This document shows, piece after piece, positions 9,293 through 18,406 of a stretch of DNA of 64,000 nucleotides. The DNA comes from Sinorhizobium arboris LMG 14919 (GTDB lineage Bacteria; Pseudomonadota; Alphaproteobacteria; Rhizobiales; Rhizobiaceae). Position 1 is the first letter of the stretch. Each line of letters begins with the position of its first letter. The stretch lies in contig NZ_ATYB01000009.1 of the NCBI RefSeq assembly GCF_000427465.1, positions 124,001-188,000 on the forward strand. The letters run 5' to 3'. Made by a program: the position numbers and the translations under genes. The notes beneath the pieces were generated by a model. It saw only the letters and a list, made by a program, of their open reading frames with translations, had not been told where the DNA came from and did not search any database.

Positions 9293-10465
9293 ATGATGAA
9301 GACTTCCAGACTGTTTCTCGCAACGGCAAGCCTGGCGCTTGCCTCTTCCACAGCCATTGCCGACGACGACAAGATCCTGATCGGCGGCGCACTCTCGATG
9401 ACGGGGATCCAGGCTCCCCTCGACACGCCCGGCTACAACGGCGCGAAGGTCGCCGTGAAATATCTCAACGACAATGGCGGCGTGCTCGGCAAGCAGATCG
9501 AGTTCATCAACATCGACGGCAAGTCGGACCCGGTGACGGTCGGCAATGTCGCGGTCGAGCTCATCGACAAGGGTGCGGAGATCATCGTCGCGCCGTGCGA
9601 TTTCGACTTCGGTTCGCCCGCAAGCCGTGAAGCGCAGTCGGCGGGCCTCGTCGGCATCTCGACCTGCGCCTCCGACCCGCTCTATTCCTCCTGGTCTCTC
9701 GGCGACAAGCAGTTCACGCTCTCCATGTGGAACACCACGATGGGTGCGACGGCCGCCGACTTCGCCGTGAAGGAAAAGGGCTGGAAGACGGCCTATGTCG
9801 TCACCGACCAGTTCATCGCCTATACCAAGTCGCTCTCTAAATATTTCGTGGAGCAGTTCAAGGCCGATGGCGGCGAGATTCTGCTCGAAGACACCTACAC
9901 GAACGGCGACAATAATTTCTCCGCCCAGCTCGCCCGGCTCCAGGCGCTCGGCAAAAAGCCGGACGTGATCTTCGTCTCCTCCTATGGAACGGACATCGGT
10001 GTGATTATCCGTGCGTTGCGCGAAGTCGGCTATGATGCGCCGGTTCTCGGCGGTGACGCCTATGACGACCCGGCCATGCACGAGGCGCTCGGCGAAAAAT
10101 TCGGCAATGACGTCTATTTCGTCACGCATACCTGGATGGGCCCGGAGGCACATCCGGATATGCCGAAGTTCATCGAGCTCTACAAGGAGATGTTCGGCAA
10201 GGCGCCGGACACGTCCTTCGTTTCCACAGGCTGGGATACGATCATGCTGCTCGCCGAGGCGGTCAAGGCGGCCGGGACGACCGAAGGCGCCGCGCTCGCC
10301 AAGGCGCTGGAAGATGGCCAGTTCAAACTGCTGACCGGCGATCTCGATTACGGCACGAACGAAGAAGGCCATGTGCCGAACAAGGCTGCGGCCGTGATCG
10401 AGCTCAAGGGCGGCAAGCCGAGCTTCGTTGGATGGCGCAAGCCGGAATCCCTGCCTAAGCCCTGA
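9293..10465 (+). CDS. Branched-chain-type ABC transporter substrate-binding protein
   Basis: This is a 390-residue periplasmic binding protein (Peripla_BP_6 / Leu-Ile-Val type). A Sec signal peptide ends near residue 24 (SLALASSTAIA), followed by KILIGGALSMTG and GYNGAKVAVKYLNDNGG, the usual opening of LivJ-like receptors. The start follows AAGGGGAACGACC. It is the first gene of a complete Liv-type importer (9293-13886). In rhizobia such systems often carry amides, urea, nitrogenous acids or aromatics and not only branched-chain amino acids. The neighbouring amidohydrolases suggest an amide-bearing ligand. Confidence 0.93.
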   Translation: MMKTSRLFLATASLALASSTAIADDDKILIGGALSMTGIQAPLDTPGYNGAKVAVKYLNDNGGVLGKQIEFINIDGKSDPVTVGNVAVELIDKGAEIIVAPCDFDFGSPASREAQSAGLVGISTCASDPLYSSWSLGDKQFTLSMWNTTMGATAADFAVKEKGWKTAYVVTDQFIAYTKSLSKYFVEQFKADGGEILLEDTYTNGDNNFSAQLARLQALGKKPDVIFVSSYGTDIGVIIRALREVGYDAPVLGGDAYDDPAMHEALGEKFGNDVYFVTHTWMGPEAHPDMPKFIELYKEMFGKAPDTSFVSTGWDTIMLLAEAVKAAGTTEGAALAKALEDGQFKLLTGDLDYGTNEEGHVPNKAAAVIELKGGKPSFVGWRKPESLPKP

Positions 10466-10476
10466 TCGGTCAATTC

Positions 10477-10498
10477 GGGTCGGCCGCAAGGCCGGCCC
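10477..10498 (+). other. Intercistronic GNRA stem-loop after the binding-protein gene
   Basis: GGGTCGGCC (10477-10485) pairs with GGCCGGCCC (10490-10498) through nine base pairs, one of them a G-T wobble, closing a GCAA tetraloop. It lies in the 51-base gap before the ATPase gene and lacks a T-tract. It therefore fits an mRNA-stabilising or attenuating element that lets the binding protein be made in excess. Confidence 0.6.
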
Positions 10499-10516
10499 CG
10501 TCACTTCGGAAAAGCC

Positions 10517-11251
10517 ATGTCTGAAACGCGTCTCGCGGTAAACGACGTGTCGGTGGAATTCACCGGCCTGCGCGCACTCGACCATGTCTCGCTCTCGGTC
10601 GCCACCGGCGAAGTCGTCGGCCTCATCGGGCCGAACGGTTCCGGCAAGACGACGCTCATCAATGCCATTACCGGTCAGGTGAAGCTGGCGACCGGCTCGA
10701 TCACCGCCGGCGACACCACTCTGTCGGGTCTCTCGCCGCGTGAGATCGCGCTTGCGGGCGTCAGCCGCTCCTTCCAGATCGTGCGCATTTTCAACTCCAT
10801 GACGGTTTGGGAAAATGTCGAGGCGGCCGCGCTGGCAAAGGGCGCCTCCCGCACTGTGTCGGCTGAACGGGCGAAAGGCCTGCTGGCCGAACTCGGCCTG
10901 ACGGCGAAGGCGGACGAGCTTGGCGCAAGCCTCAGCTACGGCGACAAGCGCCGCGTGGAAATCGCCCGGGCGCTCGCCGCCGAACCGCGGTTCCTGCTGC
11001 TCGACGAGCCTGCGGCCGGCATGAACGATGCCGAGACGGAGACCCTGTTGCACACGCTCGCCGAATTGCCCGGCAAACGCGGCCTCGGCCTCCTCATCAT
11101 CGACCACGATATGGGCCTCATCATGCGCCTCTGCCACAGGCTGCATGTGCTCGCTTCGGGCCGCACGATCGCGGAGGGTGACGCCACTCATGTCCGCAGC
11201 CACCCGGCCGTCATCGAGGCCTATCTCGGCAAGGGGGCGACCCATGCTTGA
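10517..11251 (+). CDS. Liv-type ABC transporter ATP-binding protein (LivG-like)
   Basis: This is a 244-residue ABC ATPase with Walker A GPNGSGKTT (about residue 38), signature LSYGDKRRVEIARAL, Walker B FLLLDEPAAGM and switch His in IIDHDMGL. The DEPAAGMN segment is typical of LivG. It pairs with the next gene (LivF-like), which it overlaps by eight bases, to power the permeases at 11955 and 12858. The start at 10517 follows the stem-loop region, with a GGAAAAGCC-like Shine-Dalgarno. Confidence 0.94.
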   Translation: MSETRLAVNDVSVEFTGLRALDHVSLSVATGEVVGLIGPNGSGKTTLINAITGQVKLATGSITAGDTTLSGLSPREIALAGVSRSFQIVRIFNSMTVWENVEAAALAKGASRTVSAERAKGLLAELGLTAKADELGASLSYGDKRRVEIARALAAEPRFLLLDEPAAGMNDAETETLLHTLAELPGKRGLGLLIIDHDMGLIMRLCHRLHVLASGRTIAEGDATHVRSHPAVIEAYLGKGATHA

Positions 11252-11951
11252 CATCAGCGACCTTTCCGTCAGCTACGGTGCGATCCGCGCTGTGCGCAGC
11301 ATCAGCTTCACGCTTCGAAAGGGCGAGCTGGTGAGCCTGCTCGGCGCCAATGGTGCGGGCAAATCCTCGACCATCAGGTGCATCGCCGGCGCGCTGAAAG
11401 CCTCCGGCGGCACGATTACGCTCGAAGGCAAGGACATCACCGCGGCGAACCCCGAACAGGTCGTGCGCGCGGGCCTTGCCACCGTGCCGGAAACCCGCGA
11501 CGTGTTCCCGGACCTGACGGTCGCCGAAAACCTGATGCTCGGCGCCTATATCCACCGCCGCGACCAAGCCGGCAACCGCGACAACCTCGACAAGCTGAAC
11601 ACGCTCTTCCCGCGCCTCGCCGAGCGCTCGAAACAGGCGGCCGGCACGCTCTCCGGCGGCGAGCAACAGATGCTCGTCATCGCCCGCGCGCTGATGGCGC
11701 GGCCAAGCGTGCTTCTTCTCGACGAACCCTCGCTCGGCCTTGCGCCGGCCATCGTCGAACGCATCTTCGAGATGATCGAGACGCTGAAGAAATCCGGCCT
11801 GACCATCCTGCTCGTCGAGCAGAACGTGAACCAGGCGCTCGCCGTCGCCGACCGCGCCTTCGTCATGCGCCTCGGCGCCATCGTCGCATCGGGCACGGCC
11901 GAGGAGATCCGCTCGACCAGCGACCTCAGCGCGCATTATCTGGGAGGCTGA
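11244..11951 (+). CDS. Liv-type ABC transporter ATP-binding protein (LivF-like)
   Basis: This is a 235-residue ABC ATPase: Walker A GANGAGKSS, Q-loop region VPETRDVFPDLTV, signature LSGGEQQMLVIARAL, Walker B VLLLDEPSLGLAP and VEQNVNQAL, which are LivF hallmarks. The ATG at 11244 overlaps the preceding stop, and the open frame extending further upstream lies within livG and is ignored. It is the second ATPase of the importer. Confidence 0.94.
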   Translation: MLDISDLSVSYGAIRAVRSISFTLRKGELVSLLGANGAGKSSTIRCIAGALKASGGTITLEGKDITAANPEQVVRAGLATVPETRDVFPDLTVAENLMLGAYIHRRDQAGNRDNLDKLNTLFPRLAERSKQAAGTLSGGEQQMLVIARALMARPSVLLLDEPSLGLAPAIVERIFEMIETLKKSGLTILLVEQNVNQALAVADRAFVMRLGAIVASGTAEEIRSTSDLSAHYLGG

Positions 11952-11954
11952 TCC

Positions 11955-12845
11955 ATGGCTTTCGCGATCCAGTTCGTCATCGACGTGTTGAGCCTCGGCG
12001 GCGCCTATGCCCTGATGGCGCTTGGCCTCGTCATCATCTACGGCATCCTGCGCCTCGTGAACTTCGCCTACGGCGAACTCATCATGGTGGCCGGCTATAC
12101 GATGTTCCTCGCCAGCGGCTCCGGGCTGCCCTGGATCGTCATGGCAGTGCTCGCCGTCGGCATGGCGATCCTCTTCGGCATCATCACCGACTATGCCGCC
12201 TTCCGTCCGGTGCGCGCCAAGTCGGTGACGGCGGTGCTGATCACCTCCTTCGCCTTCTCCAACCTGCTGCAGAACGCGGCACTGCTCTTCATCTCGCCGC
12301 GACCGCGCAACGTGCCGCTGCCGGATATCTTCTCGCAGACAGTCTCGATCGGCGGTGCCATCACCCCCGTCCGCAACCTCATCACTATCGCCGCTTCGAT
12401 CGTGCTGCTCGCCGGCGTCGCCTTCCTGATGCGCAGGACGACCCTCGGCATAGCTATGCGCGCAGCGGCGACGAACTTTACCATGGCGCGCATGCTGGGC
12501 GTGCCGGCGAACCTCGTCATCTCGTCCGCCTTCGCGCTTTCAGGTTTCCTGGCCGGCGTCGTCGGCATTCTCTGGATCGGCCGCATCGGCACGGTCGTTC
12601 CGGGCGTCGGCCTGGAACCGCTGCTCGTCGCCTTCATCGCCACGGTCATCGGCGGCATGCGGAGCCTGCCCGGTGCCGTCGTCGGCGGCTTCCTGCTTGC
12701 GCTCATCGACACCACGCTCAACTACACCCTGTCGCAGGACCTGCTGAAATTCCGCGACGCTTTCACCTTCAGCCTCGTCATCCTGATCCTGCTTTGGCGC
12801 CCGGAAGGGCTCATCAGGGGTCCGGCGAGCGGGCAGCGGACCTGA
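11955..12845 (+). CDS. Liv-type ABC transporter permease (LivH-like)
   Basis: This is a 296-residue polytopic membrane protein with an N-terminal SLGGAYALMALGLVIIYGIL segment, the standard opening of LivH permeases, and the RAAATNFTMARMLGVPANLV loop that contacts the ATPases. It starts three bases after the ATPase stop. About eight hydrophobic segments are visible. Confidence 0.94.
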   Translation: MAFAIQFVIDVLSLGGAYALMALGLVIIYGILRLVNFAYGELIMVAGYTMFLASGSGLPWIVMAVLAVGMAILFGIITDYAAFRPVRAKSVTAVLITSFAFSNLLQNAALLFISPRPRNVPLPDIFSQTVSIGGAITPVRNLITIAASIVLLAGVAFLMRRTTLGIAMRAAATNFTMARMLGVPANLVISSAFALSGFLAGVVGILWIGRIGTVVPGVGLEPLLVAFIATVIGGMRSLPGAVVGGFLLALIDTTLNYTLSQDLLKFRDAFTFSLVILILLWRPEGLIRGPASGQRT

Positions 12846-12857
12846 GGGAGCGCGATC

Positions 12858-13886
12858 ATGAAACATTCCTTTCTCACCGCCCTCATCCTCATCGCCGTCA
12901 TCGCCATCATTGCCGTCGGCAGTCAGCTCCTCGGCATCCGCCTTTATGACCGTATCGCCACCAACCTGCTGATCTCGCTCGTCCTGGTCGTCGGACTGCA
13001 GACCTTCATGGGCAATTCCGGTCTGCTCTCCTTCGCCCACATCGGCTTCATGGGCCTCGGCGCCTATACGTCCGCGGTGCTCACCATTCCGACTCAGATG
13101 AAGGGCATGGCGCTGCCGGACCTCTACGAATTCATGAAGGTCGTGGAAGTTTCGCCGCTCCTCGCCATGGTCGCAGCGGGCATGCTGGCCGCCGTCGTCG
13201 CAGCCGTCGTCGCCTATCCGCTGATGCGGCTTTCGGATGCGGCGGCGGTGATCACCTCCTTCGCGCTGCTTGTCGTGCTCTACACGGTCATGAACAACTG
13301 GAGCGCCTTTACCAACGGCCCGCGCACGCTCTTCGGCCTGCCGAAGACGACGGACATGCCGGTGGCCGCCATCGTCGCGTCCATCGTCGTCCTCGTAGCG
13401 CTTGCTTTCAAGGAATCGCGTACCGGCAAGCTGCTGCGCGCCTCGCGGGAGGACGAGATCGCCGCAGCGGCGCTCGGTGCCGACATTCCGCACCTGCGCT
13501 GGCGTGCCTTCATCCTCGCTGCATTCATCGCCGGCATCGGCGGAGCACTGTGGGGACACTTCATCACCTCCTTTGCGCCGAAAGCCTTCTATCTCAAGGA
13601 GACGTTTCTCATCATCACCATGCTGGTGATCGGCGGCGCCAGCACGGTGACCGGCGCCGTGGCCGGCACGATCCTTATCACCTTCGCCTACGAGGGGCTG
13701 CGCGGCACGGAAGGCGCGCTCAACGCCACCGCCTTCGGCGCCGGTCAGGTCGTCGGCCTCACGGAAATCGTCCTCGCGCTCGCCATGATCGCCGTGATGA
13801 TCGTCAAGCCGGGCGGTCTCTTCCCGAACCGCGAGATAGGTCACATCCTCACCCGCGCCCGACGCAAGAAGGAGACAGTTGCATGA
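12858..13886 (+). CDS. Liv-type ABC transporter permease (LivM-like)
   Basis: This is a 342-residue membrane protein of the LivM class: LLISLVLVVGLQTFMGNSGL near the start, SFAHIGFMGLGAYTSAVL, the RASREDEIAAAALGADI coupling loop and a C-terminal GGLFP segment. It completes the importer with the LivH-like permease. Its stop codon overlaps the start of the second isochorismatase-family gene (ATGA), tying transport and hydrolysis into one operon. Confidence 0.94.
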   Translation: MKHSFLTALILIAVIAIIAVGSQLLGIRLYDRIATNLLISLVLVVGLQTFMGNSGLLSFAHIGFMGLGAYTSAVLTIPTQMKGMALPDLYEFMKVVEVSPLLAMVAAGMLAAVVAAVVAYPLMRLSDAAAVITSFALLVVLYTVMNNWSAFTNGPRTLFGLPKTTDMPVAAIVASIVVLVALAFKESRTGKLLRASREDEIAAAALGADIPHLRWRAFILAAFIAGIGGALWGHFITSFAPKAFYLKETFLIITMLVIGGASTVTGAVAGTILITFAYEGLRGTEGALNATAFGAGQVVGLTEIVLALAMIAVMIVKPGGLFPNREIGHILTRARRKKETVA

Positions 13887-14551
13887 GCTGGAAGACCGCC
13901 TACCGATCTTTCTACTATGCCGGTGCCGAGGAGCCGGACGACATCGTGCTCGATCCGGAGACGACGGCGCTGCTGGTCATCGACATTCAGAACACCTATC
14001 TCGATCCGAAGGATACGCCTGAGGAAACCGCCCGCTGGCAACCTTTCTACGAGCGCATGCGCGAGACGGTGATCCCGAACACGGCGCGGCTGATCGACGA
14101 ATGCCGCAAACGCAAGGTGGAGGTTATCTTCGCCCGCATCGCCTGCCTCAAGGCGGACGGTCGCGACCGGTCGCTGAGCCAGAAGAAGCCTGGCTTCAAC
14201 TACCTGCTTCTGCCGAAGGAGCTGCCGGAGGGCCAGGTCGTTCCGGAACTCGAACCGCGTAGCGACGAGATCGTCGTCACCAAGACGACAGACAGCGCGC
14301 TGACCGGTACGAACCTTCGCCTCATCCTTCACAATATGGGCATCAAGGATGTCATCTGCTGTGGCATCTTCACCGACCAGTGCGTCTCTTCGACGGTGCG
14401 CAGCCTTGCGGACGAAAGTTTCGGCGTGGTCGTCGTCGACGATTGCGGAGCCGCGGCGACGGACGATCTGCACCGGCGCGAACTGGAGATCATCAACATG
14501 ATCTACTGCCATGTCGTCTCGCTCGAAGAGCTTCTCACCTTTTTCAGATAG
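13883..14551 (+). CDS. Isochorismatase-family cysteine hydrolase (second copy)
   Basis: This is a 222-residue hydrolase with the triad Asp in ALLVIDIQNTYLD, Lys in IVVTKTTDSAL and Cys in GIFTDQCVSSTV. The ATG at 13883 follows GAAGGAGACAG and overlaps the permease stop. It resembles the copy at 8522 in length and motif layout (both keep ADGRDRSL or KDGRDRSL and then a GFN motif), so the two are clear paralogs kept at opposite ends of one operon. Possible activities are those of N-carbamoylsarcosine amidase, biuret hydrolase or related enzymes; nothing here decides among them. Confidence 0.9.
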   Translation: MSWKTAYRSFYYAGAEEPDDIVLDPETTALLVIDIQNTYLDPKDTPEETARWQPFYERMRETVIPNTARLIDECRKRKVEVIFARIACLKADGRDRSLSQKKPGFNYLLLPKELPEGQVVPELEPRSDEIVVTKTTDSALTGTNLRLILHNMGIKDVICCGIFTDQCVSSTVRSLADESFGVVVVDDCGAAATDDLHRRELEIINMIYCHVVSLEELLTFFR

Positions 14552-14570
14552 AGGAGAGGAGGATAGCGTC

Positions 14571-15884
14571 GTGCCCGGTCTCTACGCCCGCGAAAGCCGC
14601 TCGGTTTCCAAAATGGCGCACCTGCGGTTTTTTCCCCAGGCGGTCGTCGGCGGCAGCGGCGCCTATCTGACCACCGACGACGGGCGGCGGCTCCTCGATT
14701 TCTCCGCCTCCTGGGGCGCGGCGAGCCTCGGCCATTCCCATCCGGCGATCCGTGATGCGGTGGGCCGCGCGCTCTCCGATCAGGCGGGCGCGAGCTATCT
14801 TTCGTCGGCCAACGAGGCTTGCGTGCTGCTCGCCGAAAAGCTGCTTTCGCTCGTGCCGGAGCGCGCCCGCGGCCGTGTATGGTTCGGCCATTCCGGCTCC
14901 GACGCCAATGAGACGGTCGCCCGCATGGTCGTCGCGGCCACCGGCCGGCCGCGCATCCTTGCGTTCAACGGTGCCTATCACGGCGGCACCATCGGTTCCA
15001 TGGGCATTTCCGGCCATCCGGCACAACAGGGCGGCCGGGCAGAGGGCCTGACGCTCGTGCCCTACCCGAACTGCTATGCCGCCGGCAGCCCCGAGGTTGC
15101 AAGGGACGCCGCGCTCGCCCATCTCGAACGGCTCTTCGCGACCGGAGTGCCGCCGGAAGAGGTCGCAGCCTTCTTCATCGAGCCGATCCAGTCGGACGGC
15201 GGCATGCTTGTGCCGCCGGACGGATTCTTCAAAGCGGTGGAAGCGCTCTGCCGCAGGCACGGCATCCTGATCGTATCGGACGAAGTGAAGGTGGGACTCG
15301 GCCGCAGCGGCCGCTTCAACGCCTTCGAGCATTCCGGTATCGAGCCCGACATCGTCGTCTTCGGCAAGGGTCTTGGCGGCGGCCTGCCGATATCCGCAGT
15401 GGTCGGCCCGGAAACCATCATGAACCACAGCGTTGCCTTCTCACTGCAAACCGTGCACGGCAATCCGGTCTGCGCGGCCGCCGCGCTGGCCGTATTGCAG
15501 ACCATAGAGCGCGACCACCTCATCGAGAATGCGGAAAGAAGCGGCAAGCTGCTGCGCGAGTCGCTTGAACGCCTTGCTGCCCGCCATGCGCTGATCGGCG
15601 ATGTGCGCGGCCGCGGCCTCGCCCTTGGCGTCGAACTCGTGGCCGATCTCGCCAGCCGCGAACCGGCTTCGCGTCAGGCGGCACTCACCGTCTACCGGGC
15701 CTTCCAATTGGGCCTCGTACTCTATTACGTCGGCGTGCGCTCCAACGTACTCGAACTCACGCCGCCGCTGACATTGACACAGGCGGAGGCCGAAGCGGGT
15801 GTCGCCATGCTCGACCGGGCGCTCACCGATGTCGCGGCCGGGCGAGTCGACGATGACTTGCTTGGAGATTTCGCGGGCTGGTAA
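14571..15884 (+). CDS. Class III pyridoxal-phosphate aminotransferase
   Basis: This is a 437-residue class III (ornithine/omega-amino-acid type) aminotransferase: GSDANETVARMV for the phosphate pocket, AYHGGTIGSMGISGHP, the cofactor Asp in LIVSDEVKVGLGR, and the Schiff-base Lys in VVFGKGLGGGLPISAV. The GTG at 14571 is preceded by the strong AGGAGAGGAGG site; upstream in-frame codons lie inside the previous gene. It is the last gene of the amidohydrolase/Liv operon and probably transaminates the amine freed by the hydrolases. Two hairpins follow it. Confidence 0.9.
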   Translation: MPGLYARESRSVSKMAHLRFFPQAVVGGSGAYLTTDDGRRLLDFSASWGAASLGHSHPAIRDAVGRALSDQAGASYLSSANEACVLLAEKLLSLVPERARGRVWFGHSGSDANETVARMVVAATGRPRILAFNGAYHGGTIGSMGISGHPAQQGGRAEGLTLVPYPNCYAAGSPEVARDAALAHLERLFATGVPPEEVAAFFIEPIQSDGGMLVPPDGFFKAVEALCRRHGILIVSDEVKVGLGRSGRFNAFEHSGIEPDIVVFGKGLGGGLPISAVVGPETIMNHSVAFSLQTVHGNPVCAAAALAVLQTIERDHLIENAERSGKLLRESLERLAARHALIGDVRGRGLALGVELVADLASREPASRQAALTVYRAFQLGLVLYYVGVRSNVLELTPPLTLTQAEAEAGVAMLDRALTDVAAGRVDDDLLGDFAGW

Positions 15885-16006
15885 CTGATCCGCACTCAAC
15901 GTCGGCACGGCGATGCCGCTGCTGATTATCGCGCGGTGTGCAAGGCAGGTTGACCCTCGCACATTTGCGAGCAGGCGTGATGGCGTTCCTCCCTACCGAA
16001 TGACGA

Positions 16007-16031
16007 ACCCGCGGCCGATCCGGCCGCGGGT
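16007..16031 (+). terminator. Rho-independent-like terminator of the transport operon
   Basis: Ten-base arms ACCCGCGGCC and GGCCGCGGGT are separated by GATCC and followed by TCTTCTC. It lies between the convergent aminotransferase and dctP genes. Confidence 0.65.
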
Positions 16032-16048
16032 CTTCTCTAAATAGTGAG

Positions 16049-16076
16049 CAAGGCCACGTTCCGGAACGCGGCCTTG
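16049..16076. terminator. Second convergent-gene hairpin
   Basis: CAAGGCCACGTTCC (16049-16062) is followed at once by GGAACGCGGCCTTG, a 14-base arm pair with one mismatch, then TCTTTTGTTT on the plus strand. It lies nine bases beyond the dctP stop and may act in both directions. Confidence 0.6.
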
Positions 16077-16084
16077 TCTTTTGT

Positions 16085-17089
16085 TTACTTGCGGATCTCT
16101 TCCAGCTTGGCGAGAATACCGTCTACCACGTCGGCACCGATCGCAGCCTTGTGCTTTTCATAGACGACCATGGACTTCTCGCGGATACGAGCCTGTTCTT
16201 CAGGAGACAAGGCGTTCACCTCGAGGCCGGCTTCCTTGATCTTTTCCAGCGACTTCTTGTTGAGGTCCTGGATCACCTTGCGCTCTTCGTCGCGACCGAC
16301 GACTGCACATTCACGCAGTGCTGCCTGCTCTTCCGGCGTATAGCTGTCGAAGATCGGCTTCGAGAACAGGAAGAGGAAGGGCGTGTAAGCGTGGTTCGTT
16401 TCAGTGACGTACTTCTGCACTTCGAAGAACTTCGAGGTATCGATCGTCACATAAGGGTTTTCCTGCGCGTCGATCGCCTTGGTTTCGAGCGCCGAGAAGA
16501 CTTCGCCGAAGGCCATCGGAGTGGCGTTGGCACCGAGGTTCTGGAAGGTGTCGAGGAAGATGTTGTTCTGCATCACGCGAACCTTCATCCCTTCGAAATC
16601 TTCCCACTTGGTGACCGGACGAACCGAGTTCGACAGGTTACGGAATCCGTTTTCCCAATAGGCGAGATTGACCAGGCCGGCAGCTTCCAGCTTCTCGTTC
16701 ATCATGTCGCCGAAATCGCCATCGAGCACCGTGTAGGCTTCCTGAGCGTTGGCGAAGAGGAACGGCAAGTCGAAGACGCCGAGTGCCGGGATGATGCCGA
16801 CGAGCGGCGAGGACGACGTCACGACGGCCTCCTGCACGCCGGAGCGCAGGGCCTGCGTTGCCTGAAGGTCGCCACCGAGCGCGCCGCCCCAGAAAGCGGT
16901 AAGCTTCAGCTTGCCGCCCGACTTCTGATCGAGGCAGGCTTGCATCGCCTTGATGCCGTTGCCAACCGGATGGTCTTCGTTGATGCCGTTGGACACGCGG
17001 ATGTTGCGGTCGTTGAACTCGGCGAAAGCCGGAGCCGCGGCCGAAAGGCCGAAAGCGATGGCAGTCGTGGCAAGGAGCAGTTTTCTCAC
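16085..17089 (-). CDS. TRAP transporter substrate-binding protein (DctP family)
   Basis: This is a 334-residue periplasmic receptor with a signal peptide cut near residue 23 (GLSAAAPAFA), the GVFDLPFLFANAQEAY segment and MKVRVMQNNIF, whose Arg normally salt-bridges the ligand carboxylate, then GEVFSALETKAIDAQENP. DctP proteins bind organic acids, and here the neighbours point to a sugar acid. It is the last gene of the minus-strand unit FAH-dctQ-dctM-dctP. Confidence 0.94.
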   Translation of the reverse strand: MRKLLLATTAIAFGLSAAAPAFAEFNDRNIRVSNGINEDHPVGNGIKAMQACLDQKSGGKLKLTAFWGGALGGDLQATQALRSGVQEAVVTSSSPLVGIIPALGVFDLPFLFANAQEAYTVLDGDFGDMMNEKLEAAGLVNLAYWENGFRNLSNSVRPVTKWEDFEGMKVRVMQNNIFLDTFQNLGANATPMAFGEVFSALETKAIDAQENPYVTIDTSKFFEVQKYVTETNHAYTPFLFLFSKPIFDSYTPEEQAALRECAVVGRDEERKVIQDLNKKSLEKIKEAGLEVNALSPEEQARIREKSMVVYEKHKAAIGADVVDGILAKLEEIRK

Positions 17090-17128
17090 GGGGTATCCTC
17101 CCTTGGATTTTGTTGGTGAGGTTGCGGA

Positions 17129-18406
17129 TTAGTTGAGCCAGCGTGCGGGCACGATGACGATGTCCGGGAACAGGACAAGAAGGAAAAGCACCAGTATCTG
17201 GGCCACCAGGAAGGGAGCCACGCCTACGGTCACCTTCCCAAGCGGAACCCGGCCGACGCCGCTGACGACGTTCAACACGACGCCGACAGGCGGGGTCAGG
17301 AGCCCAATGCAGGTATTCATGATGAACAGAACACCGAAATAGACAGGATCGATGCCGGCCTGCTTGACGATCGGCATCAGCACAGGCGTCAGGATCAGGA
17401 TCGTGGGCGTAAGGTCGAGTGCGGTGCCCACCACCAATACGACCGCCATGATCACGATCATCAATAGCGTCGGCCGGTCAATGAGCGGAGAGATGAAGCC
17501 GGTGATTTCTGCCGGGATGTTCGCGGCAGTTATCAGCCACGCAGAAACCAGTGCAGCGCAAACGAGGAACATGATGACAGCGGTGGTCTTCGCCGCCTGA
17601 AGAATGACGCGTGGCAATTCACTGGGCTTGAGCTCCCGATAGATGACCATGCCGACGAAGAGGGCGTAGGCTGCAGCGACCACGGCAGCTTCGGTCGGCG
17701 TCACGACGCCGGCCTTGATGCCACCCAGAATGATGACCGGCATGCCGAGGGCCCAAAGCGCTCTCCCGGTGGCGCCGAGCCGCTCTTTGATCGGCGTGCG
17801 TGGGAGCGGCTGGATTTTATCCTTCCGCACGACCAGCAGCCAGGTTGCGATCAGGGCGATACCCATGATCAGGCCGGGCACGATCCCGGCCATGAAGAGC
17901 TGCGTAATCGAGACGTTCGCCGCCACCCCGAACACGATGAAGGCCATGGATGGCGGAATGACGGGGGCAATGACGCCGCCTGCAGCAATCAGGCCCGCGG
18001 ATCGGGGAACGTTGTAACCAGCCTTGGCCATCATCGGGATGAGGATTGCCGCAAGTGCCGCGGTATCGGCTGCTGCCGAACCCGAGATACTTGCCATGAT
18101 CACGGCTGCCATGATGGCGACGATGCCGAGGCCGCCGCGGATGTGACCGACACAGGCGATTGCGAAATCGATGATGCGACGCGAGAGGCCGCCTGCGTTC
18201 ATCAATTCACCGGCGAGAATGAAGAACGGGATGGCGAGGAGCGTGAAGGTATCCGCACCCGCGATCATGTTTTGTGCAATGATCTGGGTATTGAACATGC
18301 CCATGTACCACATGAGCATGACGCCGCAGAACATCAGCGAGAAGGCAACCGGCACGCCGATTGCCATGGCGCCCAGCAGCGACACGATGAAGACGACAAG
18401 AGTCAT
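17129..18406 (-). CDS. TRAP transporter large permease (DctM family)
   Basis: This is a 425-residue protein with about 12 hydrophobic segments and DctM hallmarks: GVPVAFSLMFCGV near the start, SISGSAAADTAAL, GGVIAPVIPPSMAFIVFG and the C-terminal GLLTPPVGVVLNVVSGVG. It carries the Na+/substrate transport path of the TRAP system. Its start shares one base with the dctQ stop. Confidence 0.95.
   Translation of the reverse strand: MTLVVFIVSLLGAMAIGVPVAFSLMFCGVMLMWYMGMFNTQIIAQNMIAGADTFTLLAIPFFILAGELMNAGGLSRRIIDFAIACVGHIRGGLGIVAIMAAVIMASISGSAAADTAALAAILIPMMAKAGYNVPRSAGLIAAGGVIAPVIPPSMAFIVFGVAANVSITQLFMAGIVPGLIMGIALIATWLLVVRKDKIQPLPRTPIKERLGATGRALWALGMPVIILGGIKAGVVTPTEAAVVAAAYALFVGMVIYRELKPSELPRVILQAAKTTAVIMFLVCAALVSAWLITAANIPAEITGFISPLIDRPTLLMIVIMAVVLVVGTALDLTPTILILTPVLMPIVKQAGIDPVYFGVLFIMNTCIGLLTPPVGVVLNVVSGVGRVPLGKVTVGVAPFLVAQILVLFLLVLFPDIVIVPARWLN

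Noticed and set aside
9275..11254. Minus-strand frame of 659 codons
   Set aside because: It lies opposite the binding protein and LivG-like genes and has no recognisable domain.
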